Shown piece by piece: positions 1-5,717 of a stretch of 7,224 bases of DNA (its first letter is position 1; each line of letters begins with the position of its first letter). The notes under the pieces are model-generated. The model searched no databases. It saw nothing but the letters and a program-made list of their open reading frames with translations, and had not been told where the DNA came from. Position numbers and translations under genes: made by a program. The stretch lies in contig VBMR01000012.1 in the NCBI GenBank assembly GCA_005878325.1, positions 1 through 7,224 of the forward strand, read 5' to 3'. Source of the stretch: Methanobacteriota archaeon. GTDB taxonomy: Archaea; Thermoplasmatota; Thermoplasmata; RBG-16-68-12.

Positions 1-960
1 GGCGGGTACCTGATCAACAAGGAAGGCGAACGATACATGCAGCGCTACCTACCCGGCAAGATGGAGCTCGGGCCGCGGGACATCCTGTCGCGGGCGATGA
101 TCCAGGAGATGCAGGCGGGCCGCGCGTTCGAGGGCCCCCATGGACAGTACCTCGGATTGGATCTCCGCCACCTCGGGGAGCGGAAGATCAAGGAGCGCAT
201 CCCGATGGTCCGCGAACTCGCTGAGAAGTACATGGGCCTCGACCCGGTCCGCGAGCCGATCCCCGTGCGACCGGGGCAGCACTACATGATGGGCGGGGTC
301 TCGGCGAACTCGAAGGGGGAGACGTCGATCCCCGGCCTCTTCGCGGTTGGCGAGACGGCCTGCGTCTCGATCAACGGCGCGAACCGCCTCGGGTCGAACA
401 GCCTGAGCGAGTGCCTCGTCTTCGGCGCGGCGTGCGGGGTTGCCGCGGCCACGTTCGCGACGAAGAAGGCCAGTTACCCGCGGGGGGCCGTGGCGAGGGA
501 AGCCCTTCGCAAGGAGGAGGCCCGGGTCTTCGACGGCCTCTTGGGCCGAGAGCGGGGGAAGGAGTCCGTCGCGGCGATCCGCGTCGAGATGCAGCGGCTC
601 ATGGATCGGAACGTCGGGATCTTCCGGGACGAGGCCGGCCTGACGGAAGCGTGCGGAATGCTCGCGAAGCTGCGGGACCGTTTCGGGGCCGTCGGGCTCG
701 CGGACAAGGATCGCGTCTTCAACACGGAGCTGACCGGGGTCCTGGAGCTCGACTTCATGATCGACGTGGCCACCGCGATTGCACACACGGCCCTGAATCG
801 GAAGGAGTCCCGCGGGGCCCACAGCCGGACGGATTTCCCGCAGCGGGACGATGCGAACTTCCTCAAGCACTCCCTCACCTTCCGGGCGGAGGGAGCGCCG
901 CGGATCGAGTACGCGCCGGTGACGATCACGAAGTGGCAACCGGTGGAGAGGAAGTACTGA
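1..960 (+). CDS. frdA: Fumarate reductase flavoprotein subunit, C-terminal part (5' end outside window)
   Basis: Catalytic FAD subunit of quinol:fumarate reductase, reducing fumarate to succinate (or the reverse) on the membrane-bound complex. The frame is open from base 1 and encodes 319 residues, about the second half of a protein near 600 residues in E. coli. Visible family motifs are ELGPRD (the Arg at residue 26 of this fragment matches the E. coli active-site proton-shuttle Arg287), RPGQHYMMGG (active-site His94), GLFAVGE at 112-118, and GANRLGSNSL at 126-135, whose Arg129 binds substrate. The C-terminal domain has KESRGAH, RDDxNFLKH and the terminal ITKWQPVERKY stretch, and lacks the extra charged tail of E. 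coli FrdA. The FAD-binding N-terminus and the flavinylated His lie before the window. The stop is one base before frdB. It reads better as FrdA than SdhA because the residue-by-residue match to E. coli FrdA is close and FrdB, FrdC and FrdD follow. Confidence 0.95.
   Translation, partial: GGYLINKEGERYMQRYLPGKMELGPRDILSRAMIQEMQAGRAFEGPHGQYLGLDLRHLGERKIKERIPMVRELAEKYMGLDPVREPIPVRPGQHYMMGGVSANSKGETSIPGLFAVGETACVSINGANRLGSNSLSECLVFGAACGVAAATFATKKASYPRGAVAREALRKEEARVFDGLLGRERGKESVAAIRVEMQRLMDRNVGIFRDEAGLTEACGMLAKLRDRFGAVGLADKDRVFNTELTGVLELDFMIDVATAIAHTALNRKESRGAHSRTDFPQRDDANFLKHSLTFRAEGAPRIEYAPVTITKWQPVERKY
945..951 (+). promoter_or_regulatory. Ribosome binding site of frdB
   Basis: GGAGAGG inside the last codons of frdA, ten bases before the ATG at 962. 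It fixes the frdB start and suggests frdA-frdB translational coupling. Confidence 0.7.
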
Positions 961-961
961 C

Positions 962-1702
962 ATGGCCGAACGGGAGATCGTGTTCCGCGTCACGCGCTAC
1001 CGTCCGACCGCGGGAGGCCGCCCGACGTTCCAGGATTACCGGATCCCGGTTCGGGACGACATGGTCGTCTTGGACGGCCTGAATTACATCAAGGACCACG
1101 TCGACCCGAGCCTCACCTTCCGATGGTCCTGTCGGATGGGAATCTGCGGCTCCTGCGGCGCGAACGTGGATGGCCGGCCGCGCCTCACGTGCGGAACCTA
1201 CATCCGCGACCTCGGCAAGCGCATCGTGAAGGTGGAGCCGCTCTCGAACTTCCCGATCCTGAAGGATCTCGTCGTGGACTTCGACGACTTCCTCAACAAG
1301 CTCGCGTCGGTGAAGCCCCACATCATCCGGAAAGACTGGGGCGACTGGACGAAGGAATACACGCAATATCCGGAGGACTTGGAGGCGTATCGGCAGCAGA
1401 GCCTGTGCATCAACTGCATGCTCTGCTACGCGGCCTGCCCGGTCGTGGGCGCGAGCCCGGAGTTCGTGGGGCCCGCCGCCTCCGCCCTCGCCCTCCGGTA
1501 CATTCGAGACACGAGGGACGAAGGCGCCGCGGAGCGGCTCGCGCGCCTGAACACGAAGACGGGAGTGTGGGAGTGCACGTTCGTCGGCGAGTGCTCCGTC
1601 GTCTGCCCGAAAGACGTCGATCCCGCCGGCGCGATCCAGACGCTCAAGTTCCTCGCGACGCAGCGGCACATGCGCCGGCTCCTCATGCCGGGCGCGCGGT
1701 GA
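962..1702 (+). CDS. frdB: Fumarate reductase iron-sulfur subunit
   Basis: Electron-transfer subunit (246 residues) linking the quinone site to FAD in FrdA. The N-terminal plant-type ferredoxin domain has SCRMGICGSCG with Cys57, Cys62 and Cys65, plus Cys77, for the [2Fe-2S] cluster. The C-terminal domain has CINCMLCYAACP, with Cys149, Cys152 and Cys155 joined by Cys215 for [4Fe-4S], and Cys159, Cys205 and Cys211 for [3Fe-4S]. All eleven ligands sit within one residue of their E. coli FrdB positions, and ASPEFVGPAA and GVWECTFVGECSVVCPK match that family closely. Length equals the family norm. The ATG start is one base after the frdA stop and has a good Shine-Dalgarno sequence. The presence of [3Fe-4S] ligands argues for the classical complex rather than a CoM/CoB thiol:fumarate reductase. 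Confidence 0.97.
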   Translation: MAEREIVFRVTRYRPTAGGRPTFQDYRIPVRDDMVVLDGLNYIKDHVDPSLTFRWSCRMGICGSCGANVDGRPRLTCGTYIRDLGKRIVKVEPLSNFPILKDLVVDFDDFLNKLASVKPHIIRKDWGDWTKEYTQYPEDLEAYRQQSLCINCMLCYAACPVVGASPEFVGPAASALALRYIRDTRDEGAAERLARLNTKTGVWECTFVGECSVVCPKDVDPAGAIQTLKFLATQRHMRRLLMPGAR

Positions 1703-1703
1703 T
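1698..1703 (+). promoter_or_regulatory. Ribosome binding site of frdC
   Basis: GGTGAT, complementary to the 3' end of archaeal 16S rRNA, spans the frdB stop and sits four bases before the ATG at 1708. It favours that ATG over the GTG at 1699, which overlaps the frdB stop as GTGA. Confidence 0.5.
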
Positions 1704-1707
1704 TCGA

Positions 1708-2097
1708 ATGCCGAACGAGTATCCGGCGCGGCGGCGATCCGGATGGTGGCTCCGGAACCCGCGGTACTTCATGTTCCAGATGCGGGAGATTGGCGGCGTC
1801 GTCTCCGCCCTTTACGGACTCGTCTTGCTGAACCTGCTCATGCAGCTGTCCGCGGGGGAGTCGGCCTACAATTCCTTCCTGACGACCCTGCGGACGCCGC
1901 CGGTCCTTTACCTCAATCTGGTCTTCTTCGGGTTCGTCGTCTGGCATGCGATCACGTGGTTCATGCTGATCGGGAAGGCTCAGCCGATCCGCCTCACGCG
2001 GGAGCCGCTCCCCTGGAAAATCGTGTTCGGGATCAACCTGATCCTGTGGTTCGTCGTGTCCGGGGCCGTCGTGTACCTGATCTTCGGAGGGATGTGA
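1708..2097 (+). CDS. frdC: Fumarate reductase membrane anchor subunit C
   Basis: Integral membrane anchor (129 residues; E. coli FrdC has 131) that holds FrdAB to the membrane and builds half the quinone pocket. The basic N-terminus SGWWLRNPRYFMFQMREIGG aligns with the E. coli WWKKLPFYRFYMLREG segment. Three hydrophobic helices lie at about residues 28-48, 66-88 and 104-126. Quinone-site residues are kept: Glu27 (E. coli Glu29), His80 (His82) and Trp84 (Trp86) in VVWHAITWF. As in E. coli, this anchor type is expected to carry no haem, unlike SdhC/SdhD. The upstream GTG at 1699 would add three residues. It lies in a packed operon, five bases after frdB and one base before the likely frdD start. 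Confidence 0.92.
   Translation: MPNEYPARRRSGWWLRNPRYFMFQMREIGGVVSALYGLVLLNLLMQLSAGESAYNSFLTTLRTPPVLYLNLVFFGFVVWHAITWFMLIGKAQPIRLTREPLPWKIVFGINLILWFVVSGAVVYLIFGGM
2086..2090 (+). promoter_or_regulatory. Ribosome binding site pointing at the ATC start of frdD
   Basis: GGAGG within the last codons of frdC, eight bases before the ATC at 2099. Nothing comparable is properly spaced before the next possible start, GTG at 2204, so this site decides the frdD start. Confidence 0.5.
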
Positions 2098-2098
2098 C

Positions 2099-2548
2099 AT
2101 CGCGGAGGAGATCCGAAGGGCACACGAATCGATCGCGTGGAACCCGGGACGGGAGGCGGTCCACGCAGACTCGGAGGCGCCGTCCGAAGTCCTCCTGGAA
2201 CCCGTGTTCTGGAGCCTCTTTTCCGCGGGAGGTTTCGTCACCGCATTCCTGTTCCCCATCACCCTCTTCCTCCTGTTCTTCGCGGCGCCCTTCGGCCTTT
2301 GGCCTTCGGATCCCGCCGCCTTTGCGGCGTTCGCCGCGCGATGGGCAGGCCCACTCGTTCGACTCTTCTTCTTCGTCCTGATCGGCGGATCCCTGTTCCA
2401 CGGGACGCACCGGCTCCGCTACCTGCTGATCGACGCGGGCATCCGCGGGCCGGCCCTCGAGGCGCTCCTCGATCTCATCCTCAACGGGATCGCGGTCGTC
2501 GGGACTCTCGCCGCGCTTTATGTCGTCGTGCGCGGCTGGTTTTTCTGA
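2099..2548 (+). CDS. frdD: Fumarate reductase membrane anchor subunit D (non-canonical ATC start proposed)
   Basis: Second hydrophobic anchor of the complex. EPVFWSLFSAGG (residues 34-45), GLWPSD, and FHGTHRLRY match E. coli FrdD, which starts its conserved part with EPVFWGLFGAGG. Three helices are visible at about 46-66, 84-104 and 121-145. Quinone-side residues Trp38, Phe41, His104 and Arg105 are present, but the two residues after His-Arg-x are Arg-Tyr instead of His-His. The frame has no ATG, GTG or TTG between the stop at 2078 and GTG 2204, and that GTG falls inside the conserved EPVFW block. ATC at 2099 has GGAGG eight bases upstream and follows the frdC stop as TGACATCGCGGAG, mirroring TGACATGGCCGAA at frdA/frdB. 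It gives 149 residues (E. coli 119). The conservative alternative is 2204-2548 (114 residues). An ATG-to-ATC sequence error is also possible. Confidence 0.85.
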   Translation: MAEEIRRAHESIAWNPGREAVHADSEAPSEVLLEPVFWSLFSAGGFVTAFLFPITLFLLFFAAPFGLWPSDPAAFAAFAARWAGPLVRLFFFVLIGGSLFHGTHRLRYLLIDAGIRGPALEALLDLILNGIAVVGTLAALYVVVRGWFF

Positions 2549-2954
2549 CCCGCGGCTTCGCTTTGCGCGGGCCCTTCCGTCGAGGTCGGGCCTCCTTCTT
2601 CGGTTTCGGCTTGGGCCGCGCGGGCTTCGGAGCCGATGGGATGACAGGCGGCGGGGGCGGCGGAACGGACGGTGGAGGCGGCGGAATCGATGCTGCCTCG
2701 GGGACGACCTTGAAGACGAAGTCCTTCTCTCGCACGCGGTCCCGGACCTTCATGCCGACCTCCTGCCCTCGGTCCGCACGCGAGACGACGGAGTGTTCGA
2801 TCTGAAGGGAATCGACCGTTTGCTCGACGTTCGTCGTCGGGCCCTGGATTTGTATCTGGTCCCCGACCGCGACCGCGCCGTCCGTCAGACGGATCGCCGC
2901 GACGCCGAGGTGTCCATAGTAGTGGAACACCTCCCCGATCTTCCTCCGCTCCAT
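2481..2954 (-). CDS. EF-Tu domain 2-like protein with proline-rich linker and basic tail
   Basis: Reads as 157 residues. Residues 1-84 form a single beta-barrel like domain 2 of translational GTPases: KIGEVFHYYGHLGVAAIRL, then GAVAVGDQIQIQGPTT, VEQTVDSLQIEH and ADRGQEVGMKV. Small archaeal proteins with only this domain are known and are annotated as elongation-factor-like; their function is not established. There is no G domain, so it is not a GTPase. Residues 91-120 are proline-rich, with runs of five and six prolines, and 121-157 are mostly Lys, Arg and Ala, likely a disordered nucleic-acid- or ribosome-binding tail (inference). An ATG at 2966 would add four residues; the one at 2954 fits the family N-terminus and the TATA spacing. 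The last 68 bases overlap frdD on the opposite strand. Conservation of the barrel is convincing; the natural extent of the tail is less sure. Confidence 0.68.
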   Translation of the reverse strand: MERRKIGEVFHYYGHLGVAAIRLTDGAVAVGDQIQIQGPTTNVEQTVDSLQIEHSVVSRADRGQEVGMKVRDRVREKDFVFKVVPEAASIPPPPPSVPPPPPPVIPSAPKPARPKPKPKKEARPRRKGPRKAKPRVRKTSRARRHKARRESRRPRSR

Positions 2955-2978
2955 CGAATCACGCATGGGTTGTACGCG

Positions 2979-2990
2979 ATAAATATGTTC
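2979..2990 (-). promoter_or_regulatory. Putative archaeal promoter of the EF-Tu domain 2-like gene
   Basis: On the minus strand this reads GAACATATTTAT, an AT-rich patch in GC-rich DNA. Its centre is about 28 bases before the ATG at 2954, the distance expected for a leaderless or nearly leaderless archaeal transcript. Confidence 0.45.
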
Positions 2991-3031
2991 GCGAATGCGT
3001 CGTCGGAGGGCCGCGAAGACCTGGCTCCGGA

Positions 3032-3046
3032 GGAAAGTCTTAAATG
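3032..3046 (+). promoter_or_regulatory. Putative BRE/TATA promoter of the lsm gene
   Basis: GGAAAGTCTTAAATG combines a purine-rich BRE-like GGAAAG with a TATA-like TCTTAAAT. Transcription would begin near 3067, leaving a leader of about 25 bases before the lsm start. An in-frame ATG at 3044 lies inside this element and is therefore unlikely to be the translation start. Confidence 0.6.
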
Positions 3047-3091
3047 CAAACAGGAAATATCGCGGCCGCGGAAGGGGGGAAACGGCCTTTC

Positions 3092-3307
3092 ATGGTGATG
3101 CCTCTTAACGTGTTAGAAAAATCTATCAACAAACGCGTCCAGCTGCTCTTGAAGGACAACCGGATTCTGGAAGGAAAGCTCGTCGGATATGACGACTACA
3201 TGAACATGGTCCTCGAGGACACCGAGGAGACGAAGGAGGACAACGTGCGGCGCGTCGGCACCGTCGTCCTCCGGGGAAACAACGTCGTCACGATCGTCCC
3301 GAAGTGA
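3092..3307 (+). CDS. lsm: Sm-like archaeal RNA-binding protein (LSm)
   Basis: A 71-residue protein of the Lsm/Sm family, which assembles into heptameric rings that bind U-rich RNA and act in RNA processing and turnover. The Sm1 motif covers about residues 12-43, with YDDYMNMVLED holding the RNA-contacting Asp/Met/Asn, and the Sm2 motif VGTVVLRGNNVV covers 55-66, with the Arg61-Gly62 pair. The frame is open further upstream to an ATG at 3044, but that start falls in the promoter and would add a non-family N-terminus. ATG 3092 or 3098 gives the usual 70-80 residue length. A G-run at 3075-3079 is a weak ribosome site. The first dozen codons are richer in A/T than the rest. Many archaea pair lsm with rpl37e; here a sugar nucleotidyltransferase follows under its own promoter. 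Confidence 0.93.
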   Translation: MVMPLNVLEKSINKRVQLLLKDNRILEGKLVGYDDYMNMVLEDTEETKEDNVRRVGTVVLRGNNVVTIVPK

Positions 3308-3317
3308 GCGGCGTGGG

Positions 3318-3332
3318 CAGAAATTAGATAAT
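3318..3332 (+). promoter_or_regulatory. Putative promoter of the sugar-nucleotide operon
   Basis: AGAAATTAGATAAT lies in the 47-base gap after lsm. Its centre is about 28 bases before the ATG at 3355, consistent with a leaderless start. A GGAG at 3346-3349 could instead serve a transcript starting further upstream, for example read-through from lsm. Confidence 0.5.
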
Positions 3333-3354
3333 CCGGCGCCGCTTCGGAGAGCGG

Positions 3355-4362
3355 ATGCAGCTCGTGATCATCGCCGGCGGGCTGGGGAAACGGCTGCGTC
3401 CGATCACGTCGACCCGGCCGAAGGCGCTCGTGCCCCTCGTCGACCGCCCGATGATTGTCCACACGCTCGATCGACTTCCTCCGTCGTGCGACGAAGTACT
3501 CATCGCGGTGAACTTCGGCTACGAAGCCGTGCGGGACTATTTCCGGAACCATACCTCTGGGCGGGAAATCCGGGTCATCCAAGAAGCGAAGCCCCTCGGG
3601 ACCGCGGGCGCGATCAAGAATGTGGAGCGACGGATCGAGGGAACGTTCGTCGTGTACAACGGGGACGTGGTCGACACGATCGACTTCGATGATCTGGTCC
3701 GCGCGCACCAGAGGGGTCGCGGCATCGGGACGATCGCCGTCTGGTCGGTCGACGACCCGTCCGCCTTCGGCGCGATCCAGGTCGAGGGCAAGCGGATCAC
3801 GCGGTTCATCGAGAAGCCTGCATCGGGAAGCGGTCCCGGCCTCGTCAACGCGGGACGGTACGTGTTCGAGCCGCAGGTGTTCGATTTCATCGACGGCGGC
3901 CGCGAGGTGTCCCTAGAGCGTCAGGTGTTCCCGCGGATCATCGAGCGCGGCCTCACGCCCTACCGTTATGAGGGCTGGTGGTCGGACGCAGGCACCTTGG
4001 CGAACTACCTGAACGCGCAACGCCTTCTCCTCGCGGCGAGTCGCGCGAAGATTTCTCCCGAGGCGGACGTGTCCTCCGCGGTCCTCACGCCTCCCGTCCA
4101 CGTCGCCGCGGGATCGTTCATCGAAGGCAAGGTCGGCCCGAACGTCGTCTTCGGCCGTGCCTGCAAGATCGGCCGGGCCCACATCTCGGACGCGGCGTTC
4201 CTCGAAGGCGGGAGCGTGGACGACAAAGCGACCATCGCGTCTTCGATCCTCGGCGCCGGGGTCGCGATCGGCGAGGGCGCGGACGTCCGCGACAGCATCT
4301 TGGGGGACGGCGTCCAGGTGCCGCCCCACGCGAAGGTCGCCGGGGAGCGGCTCGGGAAATGA
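3355..4362 (+). CDS. Sugar-1-phosphate nucleotidyltransferase with left-handed beta-helix tail
   Basis: A 335-residue NDP-sugar synthase of the GCD1/COG1208 type, transferring a nucleotidyl group from NTP to a hexose-1-phosphate in the cytoplasm. The Rossmann-like domain (1 to about 230) opens with the signature GGLGKRLRPITSTRPKALVP (8-27; Arg13 and Lys23 are the nucleotide and phosphate contacts), then GTAGA (82-86), NGD with metal-binding Asp104, EKP (153-155), NAG (165-167) and WSDAGT with Asp211. Residues 235-330 carry hexapeptide repeats of a left-handed beta-helix. That tail is short, closer to mannose-1-phosphate guanylyltransferases than to full GlmU, and I see no GlmU-type acetyltransferase active-site motif. 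It overlaps the mutase gene by four bases (ATGA), so the two are probably translationally coupled. Substrate could be GlcNAc-1-P, GlcN-1-P, mannose-1-P or glucose-1-P; the sequence alone does not decide. Confidence 0.92.
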   Translation: MQLVIIAGGLGKRLRPITSTRPKALVPLVDRPMIVHTLDRLPPSCDEVLIAVNFGYEAVRDYFRNHTSGREIRVIQEAKPLGTAGAIKNVERRIEGTFVVYNGDVVDTIDFDDLVRAHQRGRGIGTIAVWSVDDPSAFGAIQVEGKRITRFIEKPASGSGPGLVNAGRYVFEPQVFDFIDGGREVSLERQVFPRIIERGLTPYRYEGWWSDAGTLANYLNAQRLLLAASRAKISPEADVSSAVLTPPVHVAAGSFIEGKVGPNVVFGRACKIGRAHISDAAFLEGGSVDDKATIASSILGAGVAIGEGADVRDSILGDGVQVPPHAKVAGERLGK

Positions 4363-5717
4363 CCCGCCTCTTCGGGACGAACGGGATCCGCGGGGTCGTC
4401 GGCGAGGGGATGACCCCGGACCTCGCGGTGAGCATCGGCCGCGCGGTCGGCACGTTCTTCGAGGGAGGCCCGATCGCCTTGGCGCGCGACACGCGGCTCA
4501 GCGGCCCCATGCTCGCCCGCGCGGCGGCCTCCGGCCTGATGTCCGCCGGATCCGACGTGATCGACTTGGGGATCGTGCCAACGCCGTGCGCCCAGTTTTT
4601 CGTCGCGAAATCCGGGCAGGCCAAGGGGGCCATCATCGTGACCGCCTCCCACAATCCGCGGGAGTTCAACGGGCTCAAGACGATCGACGGTCGCGGGATG
4701 GAGATGAGCCGCGAGGACGAGGAGTCCATCGAGGCGATCTACTTCGACGGACGGTTCCAGGTCGCCCCGTGGTCCGACGTCGGCGCGATTCGGACGGATG
4801 AGACCGCGATCCCTCGATACACGGAGGCGATCCTCTCGAAGGTCGACGCGGACGCGATCCGCAAGCGAGCGCCGATGGTCGTCCTCGATTCCGGGAACGG
4901 GGCCGGCTGTGTCGTGACGCCGTATCTGTTGCGGTCCCTCGGTTGCCGCATCCTCACCTTGAACGGCCAGCCCGATGGGGCGTTCCCGGGCCGGATGCCC
5001 GAGCCGACTCCCGACCACCTCGGCGATCTAATGCGACTCGTGACCGAGGTGCACGCCGACGTCGGGATCGCCCACGATGGGGACGCGGACCGAGCGACGT
5101 TCGTCGACGACACGGGCGCATTCGTCGTGGGCGACAAGAGCCTCGCTCTCCTCGCGGGTGCTGCGGTCCAGGGCCGCGGAGGGACCGTCGTCACGCCGGT
5201 CAGCACGTCGAGCCTGATCGACGACGTGGTCCGCCCCTCCGGCGGAAATGTGATCCGGACCCGGGTCGGCTCCCCGATCGTCGGGCGGACCATGTTCGAG
5301 TCCGGCGCCGTCTTCGGCGGAGAAGAGAATGGAGGTGTGATTTTCCCGGATCACCAATTCTGCCGCGATGGCGCGATGACCGCCGCGAAGATGCTCGAAC
5401 TCTTGGTCCGCGCGGGCAAACCTCTGTCCGCCCTCCTGGCCGCGTTGCCGCAGTACCACATCACAAAAGGAAAGGTCGACGTCCCGGTGGAGAAGCGGGA
5501 CGCGGTCCTCGCCGGGATCGTGACGATCGCGAAGGGCCGGAAGGTCGACACGACGGATGGGGTGAAGATCCTGGAGTCCGACGGCTCGGTGCTCGTGAGG
5601 CCCTCCGGGACCGAGCCGATCTTCCGAGTGTATGCGGAGGCCAAGACGCCCGCGCGCGCCGAGGCCTTGTTGGCGGAAGGCACCGCAATGATCCGGAAGG
5701 CCCTAGGCACTCGGTAG
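4359..5717 (+). CDS. glmM: Phosphoglucosamine mutase / phosphohexomutase, archaeal type
   Basis: A 452-residue member of the alpha-D-phosphohexomutase superfamily, which moves phosphate between C6 and C1 of a hexose. All four family signatures are present in order: TASHNP (95-100) with phosphoserine Ser97, DGDADR (240-245) with the Mg-binding Asp240, Asp242 and Asp244, the sugar-specificity loop GEENGG (321-326), and the phosphate loop RPSGTEP (414-420). The N-terminal LFGTNGIRG and the FPDHQFCRDGAM stretch resemble archaeal GlmM, so glucosamine-6-P to glucosamine-1-P is the favoured reaction; phosphomannomutase or phosphoglucomutase activity is possible. The ATG at 4359 overlaps the stop of the preceding gene, with GGGGAG eleven bases upstream, and LFGTNGIRG right after it confirms the start. 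The open frame upstream to 3978 is a shadow. The 3' end overlaps the opposing DUF92 gene by 15 bases. Confidence 0.94.
   Translation: MTRLFGTNGIRGVVGEGMTPDLAVSIGRAVGTFFEGGPIALARDTRLSGPMLARAAASGLMSAGSDVIDLGIVPTPCAQFFVAKSGQAKGAIIVTASHNPREFNGLKTIDGRGMEMSREDEESIEAIYFDGRFQVAPWSDVGAIRTDETAIPRYTEAILSKVDADAIRKRAPMVVLDSGNGAGCVVTPYLLRSLGCRILTLNGQPDGAFPGRMPEPTPDHLGDLMRLVTEVHADVGIAHDGDADRATFVDDTGAFVVGDKSLALLAGAAVQGRGGTVVTPVSTSSLIDDVVRPSGGNVIRTRVGSPIVGRTMFESGAVFGGEENGGVIFPDHQFCRDGAMTAAKMLELLVRAGKPLSALLAALPQYHITKGKVDVPVEKRDAVLAGIVTIAKGRKVDTTDGVKILESDGSVLVRPSGTEPIFRVYAEAKTPARAEALLAEGTAMIRKALGTR

Noticed and set aside
49..993. Minus-strand open frame of 314 codons opposite frdA
   Set aside because: It is a shadow of frdA in GC-rich DNA: rich in Arg, Pro and Asp/Glu, with no recognisable domain, while the plus strand encodes a clear FrdA.
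1123..1698. Apparent long N-terminal extension of FrdC reading through frdB in another frame
   Set aside because: The translation is Arg/Pro-rich low-complexity sequence, and frdB in the true frame carries all the Fe-S ligands. FrdC homology begins only after 1708.
2540..2544. T5 run at the end of frdD as a possible archaeal terminator
   Set aside because: Too short, and it codes for the terminal Phe residues of FrdD; not enough to call a terminator.
2137..2805. Plus-strand open frame with glycine-rich stretch across frdD and the EF-Tu domain 2-like gene
   Set aside because: The glycine run is the complement of the polyproline codons of the minus-strand gene, and the frame disagrees with FrdD homology.
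3044..3091. Upstream ATG of lsm adding sixteen residues
   Set aside because: The ATG lies in the TATA-like element and the added residues do not resemble the Lsm family N-terminus.
3339..3354. Hairpin CCGCT-TCGGAG-AGCGG just before the nucleotidyltransferase start
   Set aside because: Only a five-base-pair stem in GC-rich DNA, likely outside a leaderless transcript and with no T run, so neither a terminator nor a convincing regulator.
3978..4358. Apparent N-terminal extension of GlmM upstream of 4359
   Set aside because: It is out of frame with the nucleotidyltransferase and has Arg-rich shadow composition. The family N-terminus LFGTNGIRG starts just after ATG 4359.
4005..5018. Minus-strand open frame of 337 codons opposite the sugar-nucleotide genes
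   Set aside because: Shadow frame with no family motif; both plus-strand genes are unambiguous.
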